Assembly (NCBI GenBank): GCA_016209205.1
Contig: JACQWQ010000026.1
Coordinates: 62,001 to 126,000, forward strand
Direction: 5' to 3'
Length of the DNA: 64,000 nucleotides
Origin: Chloroflexota bacterium
Lineage (GTDB): Bacteria > Chloroflexota > Anaerolineae > UBA4142 > SHND01
Shown here piece after piece: positions 59,803-64,000 of this stretch; within the stretch, counting starts at the first letter, position 1, and the number at the start of each line of letters is the position of its first letter. The notes below the pieces were generated by a model. That model was not told where the DNA came from, searched no databases, and saw only the letters and a list, made by a program, of their open reading frames with translations. Both the position numbers and the translations under genes were made by a program.

Positions 59803-60759
59803 ATGCTCGCGTATATCGTTCAGCGTCTGATTTGGCTGCCCGTTCTGCTGATCCTGATTTCGCTCGTCACCTTTGCGTTAGGTCTATACGGTCCCGGCGA
59901 CCCCGTTCAAGTGATGATGGGCTTGCACACCAATCCTCAAATCGTCGAGCAAGTACGCCAAGAGTACGGTTTTGACCAACCATTTCTGGTGCAGTATTGG
60001 AACTATATTACGAACGCGCTGCAAGGAAATTTTGGCTACTCTCTGGTAAAATATCAGGGGCAGCGAGTCAGCGATTTGATTGCCAAACGCCTCCCCATCA
60101 CCTTACAATTAAATCTAGTCGCCATTCTCTGGAGCGTGCCGCTCGGAATCGCGTTGGGCATCTTTGCGGCATTAAAGCGCAAGTCGTGGCTGGATGTGTT
60201 TGTGCGCGGGGTGGTCATTCTGGGCATCTCCCTGCCGGTCATCGGTTTAATGCCGGTGTTGGATTTTGCCCTGTCGCGTAAACATGAACTCGGCGCGTTG
60301 GTCATCGGTCCATTTCTGCCGCCCGGCGGATGGCGGGGCATCTTTGCGCCACACATTATCCAACCGGCGTTTATTTTGGGTTTAGGTTTGCTCGCCGTCT
60401 ATACGCGCCAGACCCGCGCGGCAATGATCGAAGTGATGAGTGCCGATTACGTGCGCACCGCGCGCGCCAAAGGTTTGAAAGAGTGGATGGTGGTCATGCG
60501 CCACGCGCTGCGCAATGCGTGGATTCCCTTGATCACCATCATCGGTTTTACCTTGGCGGGTTTGTTCGCAGGTTCTTTTCTCGTCGAACAATTCTATTCG
60601 ATTCCCGGCATCGGCGCATTGGCGTACGAATCACTGCTTTCCAAAGAATATTATGTTATCATGGCGTTCACGCTGATTGCCGCCACGGTGTACGTCATTA
60701 TCAATTTGATTATTGATATCGCGTACGCGTTCGTAGACCCGCGCATTCGGTACAAGTGA
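59803..60759 (+). CDS. ABC transporter permease, DppB type (second operon)
   Basis: 318 residues from the ATG at 59803; the longer frame has no support. N-terminal MLAYIVQRLIWLPVLLILIS starts the first membrane segment, then the DppB-type region HTNPQIVEQVRQEYGFDQPF. Further hydrophobic segments are followed by the EAA loop DYVRTARAKGLKEWMVVMRH and the end YAFVDPRIRYK. Six membrane helices are expected. It forms a heterodimeric channel with the next permease and uses the ATPases at 62862 and 63908. Confidence 0.92.
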   Translation: MLAYIVQRLIWLPVLLILISLVTFALGLYGPGDPVQVMMGLHTNPQIVEQVRQEYGFDQPFLVQYWNYITNALQGNFGYSLVKYQGQRVSDLIAKRLPITLQLNLVAILWSVPLGIALGIFAALKRKSWLDVFVRGVVILGISLPVIGLMPVLDFALSRKHELGALVIGPFLPPGGWRGIFAPHIIQPAFILGLGLLAVYTRQTRAAMIEVMSADYVRTARAKGLKEWMVVMRHALRNAWIPLITIIGFTLAGLFAGSFLVEQFYSIPGIGALAYESLLSKEYYVIMAFTLIAATVYVIINLIIDIAYAFVDPRIRYK

Positions 60760-60808
60760 CGCGAAAGTGCGAGCTGTAGTGACGAATTGATTCGTCTATC
60801 TTTGAGTT

Positions 60809-61795
60809 GTGGCTACCCAATCTGTTACTTTACCAAATGTGCAAACGCAACCGGTGGTTAAACCGCGTCCGGCGTGGTATGTGACGTGGCAGCGGTTCGC
60901 GCGCAACAAACCAGCGCTGTTGGGACTGTGCGTTATCACGCTGTTGGTGCTGACAGCCCTATTTGCGCCAATGCTTGCGCCGTACGATTATGCCAAGACC
61001 AATTTGAATAATGTAGAAAAGCCGCCGAGCGCAGAGCATTGGTTGGGCACCGATCAGATCGGGCGCGACATGCTGAGTCGGTTGATTTACGGGGCACGCT
61101 CGGTCGTCTTTGTCATCTTTATCGTCTCGACCATTTCGCTTACGCTTGGTTTGACTTTGGGCGCGATTGCCGGATATTTTGGGGGCTGGTCCGATACACT
61201 CATTTCGCGGGTGATTGATTTCTTGTTCGCATTTCCTGACCTGCTTTTCATCTTTTTTATCGCGGCGACCCTCAAACCAGCCATTGTAAACAGTTTGAAA
61301 AGTTTCGGACAAACGAATAATATACAGGGGCTTGTAGATTTCGTCCGTTCGGGGTACGCCGATTATTTGGTCGTCATGGTGGCGCTAAGTATACTGGGCT
61401 GGGCGGGACTGGCGCGTTTGGTACGCGGGCAAATTTTGTCGCTGCGTGAAAAAGATTTCGTGCTCAGTGCGCAAGCGGTTGGTGTGCCGACGTATAAAAT
61501 CATTTTTCGCTATTTGATTCCCAATTCGCTCGCGCCCATCTTGGTTGCCATTTCGATGGGCTTGGGCGGGATTGCACTCGCCGAAGGGATTTTGGCTTAT
61601 CTCGGCATTGGTTTGCAGCCGCCGAATCCGAGCTGGGGCATCATTCTTTCCGACAACGTCGGACGCTATTGGCGCGAGTGGCCCGAAATGCTGTGGCTGA
61701 TTTTTCTGCCCTTTGTCATCATGGCGTCTGTCGTCTTTGCCTTTAATTTCGTCGGCGATGGATTGAACGAGGCGCTGAATCCGGAATTGCAGTGA
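60809..61795 (+). CDS. ABC transporter permease, DppC type (second operon)
   Basis: 328 residues, with a GTG start at 60809 in the usual position for the family and no clear Shine-Dalgarno sequence. The cytoplasmic N-terminal segment is followed by ALLGLCVITLLVLTALFAPM, the DppC hallmark EHWLGTDQIGRDMLSRLIYG, and the EAA loop FVLSAQAVGVPTYKIIFRYL. It ends NFVGDGLNEALNPELQ. An insertion of about 40 residues after LLFIFFIAATLKPAIV (roughly 155-195) makes it longer than most DppC. A small gene and a broken retropepsin gene separate it from the ATPase genes. Confidence 0.9.
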   Translation: MATQSVTLPNVQTQPVVKPRPAWYVTWQRFARNKPALLGLCVITLLVLTALFAPMLAPYDYAKTNLNNVEKPPSAEHWLGTDQIGRDMLSRLIYGARSVVFVIFIVSTISLTLGLTLGAIAGYFGGWSDTLISRVIDFLFAFPDLLFIFFIAATLKPAIVNSLKSFGQTNNIQGLVDFVRSGYADYLVVMVALSILGWAGLARLVRGQILSLREKDFVLSAQAVGVPTYKIIFRYLIPNSLAPILVAISMGLGGIALAEGILAYLGIGLQPPNPSWGIILSDNVGRYWREWPEMLWLIFLPFVIMASVVFAFNFVGDGLNEALNPELQ

Positions 61796-61799
61796 GAGT

Positions 61800-61920
61800 G
61801 GAAGAGTGCGATAGTGCGATAGTGCGATAGTGCGATAGTGCGATAGTGCGGATGAACTGCATCCGAGCAATCGTGCGGTAGTGTAATAGTGCGATATGCG
61901 ATATGCGATTTGGGATTTAT
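61800..61920. repeat. TGCGATAG octamer array
   Basis: Five TGCGATAG units at 61807-61848, then degenerate GCGGATGAACTGCATCCG and TGCGATATGCGATTTG words to about 61920. It interrupts the operon between the permease and the small gene. Confidence 0.88.
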
Positions 61921-61998
61921 GATCTCTCACGTTTGTTCGGGCCAAGTTTTTGATTTATGATTGCGTCTCGCGGGTTGGGAAATGAACAAGGACCGAAA

Positions 61999-62262
61999 AT
62001 GATGGAAGCGACAAAAACACAAGTGAGGCAACCGGTAACATTGGACGAGATTTTGCCAGTGATACACCGACTCCTCCCTTCCGAGAAGCTAGTTCTCATT
62101 CGGATCCTTGCGGATGATCTCGCCGAAGAAACCAATGTTTTGACACACATACCGCCGGGCGTCTATGAGTTGTACACTCCGTACGAGATTGAGGGGCTTA
62201 CGGACGAGATGATCAAGCGCTTTGAATCTCTACCAAAACCAGTCATTCAAGATGCGAATTAA
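61999..62262 (+). CDS. Small acidic protein paired with a retropepsin-like gene
   Basis: About 87 residues from the ATG at 61999 (next ATG 62002; the frame opens at 61957). It reads QPVTLDEILPVIHRLLPSEK then LVLIRILADDLAEE, and TPYEIEGLTDEMIKRFESL. It looks mostly helical and has no signal peptide. It resembles the small proteins that often precede retropepsin-like aspartic proteases, in the style of antitoxin-like partner proteins, but I do not recognise a named family. Its stop overlaps the ATG of the next gene (62252) by eleven bases, so the two are translationally coupled. Confidence 0.65.
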   Translation: MMEATKTQVRQPVTLDEILPVIHRLLPSEKLVLIRILADDLAEETNVLTHIPPGVYELYTPYEIEGLTDEMIKRFESLPKPVIQDAN

Positions 62263-62765
62263 GTATTCCTTGGTGCAACCCCAATACGGTAATGTTGGAC
62301 GGTTGCCAATGTTACCTTTGACGCTTTCCTTTTCTGGGCAAGAGCGCGAGGTAATTGGGTTGGTGGATAGCGGCGCAATGCTGAATGATCCACGAAGGAC
62401 ACGAAGGGCACCAAGATTCTTCGTGTGCTTTGTGTCCTTCGTGGATCACTCGGTTGGCGGACATGCTGAACGCACGTCGCCAACCTCTGTATGTTCTCCC
62501 ATACCACATCGGTTTGGAATTGGGAGCAAGATGGGATGCAGAAGCAGCAACTTTGTCGTTAGGCGGGAGCTTTCGCGGTGTACCAGCAATGGAGCTTGCT
62601 GTAGTGGGAAGTGTGGGTTCTTTTCTGCCCGTCAATCTTTTTTTTGCTTGGTCGCAGAGTGACGACGTTAGAGTCATCTTGGGTCAATACAACTTTTTTC
62701 AAGAATACGACGTTCATTTTTATCGCTCGCAATTTGCATTTGAAGTCAATCCCAAATCAAGGTGA
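62252..62765 (+). pseudogene. Retropepsin-like aspartic protease gene interrupted by an 85-bp insertion
   Basis: Starts at ATG 62252 (MRIKYSLVQPQYGNVGRLPM). The first part ends GLVDSGAMLN, containing the aspartic-protease DSGA motif. At 62386 a 77-bp palindromic element plus one 8-bp duplication (ATGCTGAA at 62378-62385 and 62463-62470) shifts the frame. Downstream, in the third frame, the protein continues LYVLPYHIGLELGARWDAEA and ends with DDVRVILGQYNFFQEYDVHF and RSQFAFEVNPKSR. Removing exactly 85 bp restores one open frame of about 142 codons. The restored protein resembles bacterial retropepsin-like proteins. As it stands it is probably inactive. Confidence 0.88.
62386..62462. mobile_element. 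77-bp palindromic mobile element, recently inserted
   Basis: TGATCCACGAAGGACAC (62386-62402) is inverted at 62433-62449, followed by a 14-bp tail ending GGCGGAC. It is identical over all 77 bp to the reverse complement of 15119-15195. Flanking ATGCTGAA copies are the target duplication. There is no coding capacity; a transposase must act in trans. Confidence 0.93.
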
Positions 62766-62861
62766 GCGGTTATCGCGTATCGCGTATCGCAAAGCGCATA
62801 TCGTATTGACATTTCCGTTCTTGCGATACGCGATAGGCAATACGCTATCCGCGGAGGCATC
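62766..62861. repeat. GCGTATCGC-type short repeats
   Basis: TATCGCGTATCGCAAAGCGCATATCG words, 7-bp type as at 53380. GGAGG of the next gene lies at 62852. Confidence 0.75.
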
Positions 62862-63893
62862 ATGGGCAACGTACTGCTCGATGTTCGCAATCTACGTACA
62901 GAGTTTGTCACACAGGACGGCGTCGTCCACGCGGTCAACGGCGTAACGTTCGCACTGGAAGAAGGCGAAACGCTCGGTCTCGTCGGCGAATCGGGTTCGG
63001 GTAAATCCGTTTCGATGCTGACGGTCATGCGTCTGATTCCGATGCCGCCGGGGCGCATTCCGTCGGGCGAAGTCATTTTTCAGGGTCAAGATTTGCTGAA
63101 ACTCTCGCCGGAAGAAATGCGCCAAATTCGCGGCAACAAAATCGCGATGGTGTTTCAGGACCCGATGACTTCGCTCAATCCGGTCTTGACCATCAGCACA
63201 CAAATTACCGAATCGCTCGAACTCCATCTCGGCATGTCCAAAGACAAAGCGCGCAAGCGCGCGGTCGAATTGCTCAAGATGGTCAACATCCCCGAAGCCG
63301 AGCGTCGCCTCGACGATTATCCCCATCAGTTTTCCGGCGGGATGCGCCAGCGCGTTATGATTGCGATGGGGCTGTCGTGCTCGCCGCAATTGCTCATCGC
63401 CGACGAGCCGACCACCGCGCTCGACGTGACCATTCAGGCGCAAATCACCGACATTGTGAAACGCCTCAAGAGCGAACTCGGCATGGCGATTATTTGGATT
63501 ACGCACGACCTCGGCGTCATCGCCGGGCTTGCCGACCGCATCAATGTCATGTATTCGGGATACATTGTCGAAACGGCGCACACCAAAGAAATGTTTGCCA
63601 ACCCGCTGCACCCGTACACGGTTGGCTTGCTGGGTTCGATTCCGCGTCTCGACGAAGGCAAAAAAGAAAAGTTGACCCCGATTGAAGGGTTACCGCCGGA
63701 TTTGGTCAACATGCCGACGGGCTGTCCCTTCCACGATCGCTGCTCATTCCGCACGCAAAAGTGTTTGGAAGAAAATCCGCCGTTGATGTCGGTGGGTGTC
63801 AAACACTGGTCCGCCTGTTGGAATTATGAAGCCGTTCGCGAAAAGCGCGACGAGATTTTGCATCGCGAAATCCTGCAACCCGTGACTGCCTAA
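62862..63893 (+). CDS. Peptide ABC transporter ATP-binding protein, DppD/OppD type
   Basis: 343 residues with GGAGG upstream. Walker A is GESGSGKS (42-49), the Q-loop region is [13 protein letters not shown], the signature [16 protein letters not shown], Walker [15 protein letters not shown] and the H-loop [12 protein letters not shown]. The C-terminal oligopeptide extension has [14 protein letters not shown], the cysteine pattern often seen in DppD/OppD-type subunits. It hydrolyses ATP to power the 59803/60809 permease pair. The next ATPase gene starts 15 nt downstream. Confidence 0.95.
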   Translation: MGNVLLDVRNLRTEFVTQDGVVHAVNGVTFALEEGETLGLVGESGSGKSVSMLTVMRLIPMPPGRIPSGEVIFQGQDLLKLSPEEMRQIRGNKIAMVFQDPMTSLNPVLTISTQITESLELHLGMSKDKARKRAVELLKMVNIPEAERRLDDYPHQFSGGMRQRVMIAMGLSCSPQLLIADEPTTALDVTIQAQITDIVKRLKSELGMAIIWITHDLGVIAGLADRINVMYSGYIVETAHTKEMFANPLHPYTVGLLGSIPRLDEGKKEKLTPIEGLPPDLVNMPTGCPFHDRCSFRTQKCLEENPPLMSVGVKHWSACWNYEAVREKRDEILHREILQPVTA

Positions 63894-63907
63894 GAGACAA
63901 AGGAGCC

Positions 63908-64000
63908 ATGACGTATCATCACGCACCCTCGCCAAACGACACGCGTGATGCTGCATCATCAATGACCATGGAAGTGCAGACCAAAACCGGCACGGCGCAA
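63908..64000 (+). CDS. Start of the next gene, probably DppF/OppF-type ATPase (partial)
   Basis: ATG at 63908 with AAAGGAG at optimal spacing, 15 nt after the DppD-type stop; open to the end of the window (31 codons, beginning MTYHHAPSPNDTRD). No domain is reached yet. Position and spacing suggest the second ATPase of the operon. Identity is inferred from context alone. Confidence 0.55.
   Translation, partial: MTYHHAPSPNDTRDAASSMTMEVQTKTGTAQ

Noticed and set aside
1-64000. tRNA or rRNA genes, prophage, integron or intact IS transposase
   Set aside because: No T-loop-like GGTTCGAATCC strings in cloverleaf context, rRNA core sequence, phage structural genes or DDE/HUH transposase motifs were seen on reading both strands; small tRNAs could be missed without a covariance search.

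Overview
The window looks like chromosomal DNA from a member of the Chloroflexota, probably an Anaerolineae-type organism. Supporting signs are lipoprotein solute-binding proteins with Ala/Pro/Thr-rich linkers, a giant surface protein built from choice-of-anchor and SdrD-B-like domains joined by TPTNTPT linkers, an archaeal/eukaryal-type prolyl-tRNA synthetase, a long-form RmlA, and moderately GC-rich coding sequence. This placement is inference; no rRNA or other phylogenetic marker was used. I saw no tRNA, rRNA, CRISPR array, prophage or intact transposase gene.

Layout: (1) 0.6-5.9 kb is a fatty-acid block: a TetR-type regulator with its own promoter and probable operator, a cysteine-free AhpC-like protein, a long-chain acyl-CoA ligase, a frameshifted four-helix-bundle gene and an acyl-CoA dehydrogenase. 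(2) 5.9-8.8 kb (minus) carries a HAD phosphatase, an endonuclease III-like protein and a beta-propeller lipoprotein. (3) 9.0-13.9 kb (minus) is a Fe3+/polyamine-type ABC importer. (4) 14.3-16.8 kb (minus) is a NarX/NarL-type two-component pair split by nested mobile elements. (5) 18.4-22.7 kb is a peptide-type ABC importer (binding protein plus two permeases). (6) 23-28.7 kb holds an MFS transporter, a frameshifted beta-helix protein, a DUF5680-like protein and a CocE/NonD hydrolase. (7) 29.1-34.4 kb (minus) is a 1776-residue surface protein. (8) 34.8-43.8 kb is a signalling and exopolysaccharide cluster: REC-GGDEF, CheA, glycosyltransferase, two Wzz-like proteins, a CpsD kinase, RmlA, two small paralogues and RmlB. 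(9) 44-52.2 kb (minus) has a GxxExxY protein, an EamA transporter, a 5'-nucleotidase/Nudix fusion, a methyltransferase, ProRS, a ParB-like protein and a phosphoesterase. (10) 52.5-55 kb holds LysM, Nudix and GNAT proteins. (11) 55.9-64 kb is a second Dpp/Opp-type operon with two binding proteins, two permeases and ATPases; it contains a small gene and a retropepsin-like gene broken by a mobile element.

The most unusual aspect is the non-coding DNA. Almost every gap carries either a 7-8 bp tandem repeat (a different word each time, resembling cyanobacterial STRRs) or a small non-autonomous palindromic element. At least five element families are visible, several with clear target-site duplications. 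One 77-bp element is present in two identical copies 47 kb apart, one of which interrupts a gene with an 8-bp duplication; precise removal restores the frame. Another family ends in AGACCTGA, and two copies supply the stop codon of the preceding gene. One locus (14931-15367) is nested four levels deep.

Recurring regulatory structures include strong hairpins between binding-protein and permease genes in all three ABC operons, structured leaders, and a compact promoter-terminator unit ahead of the phosphoesterase gene that could encode an attenuator or a small RNA.
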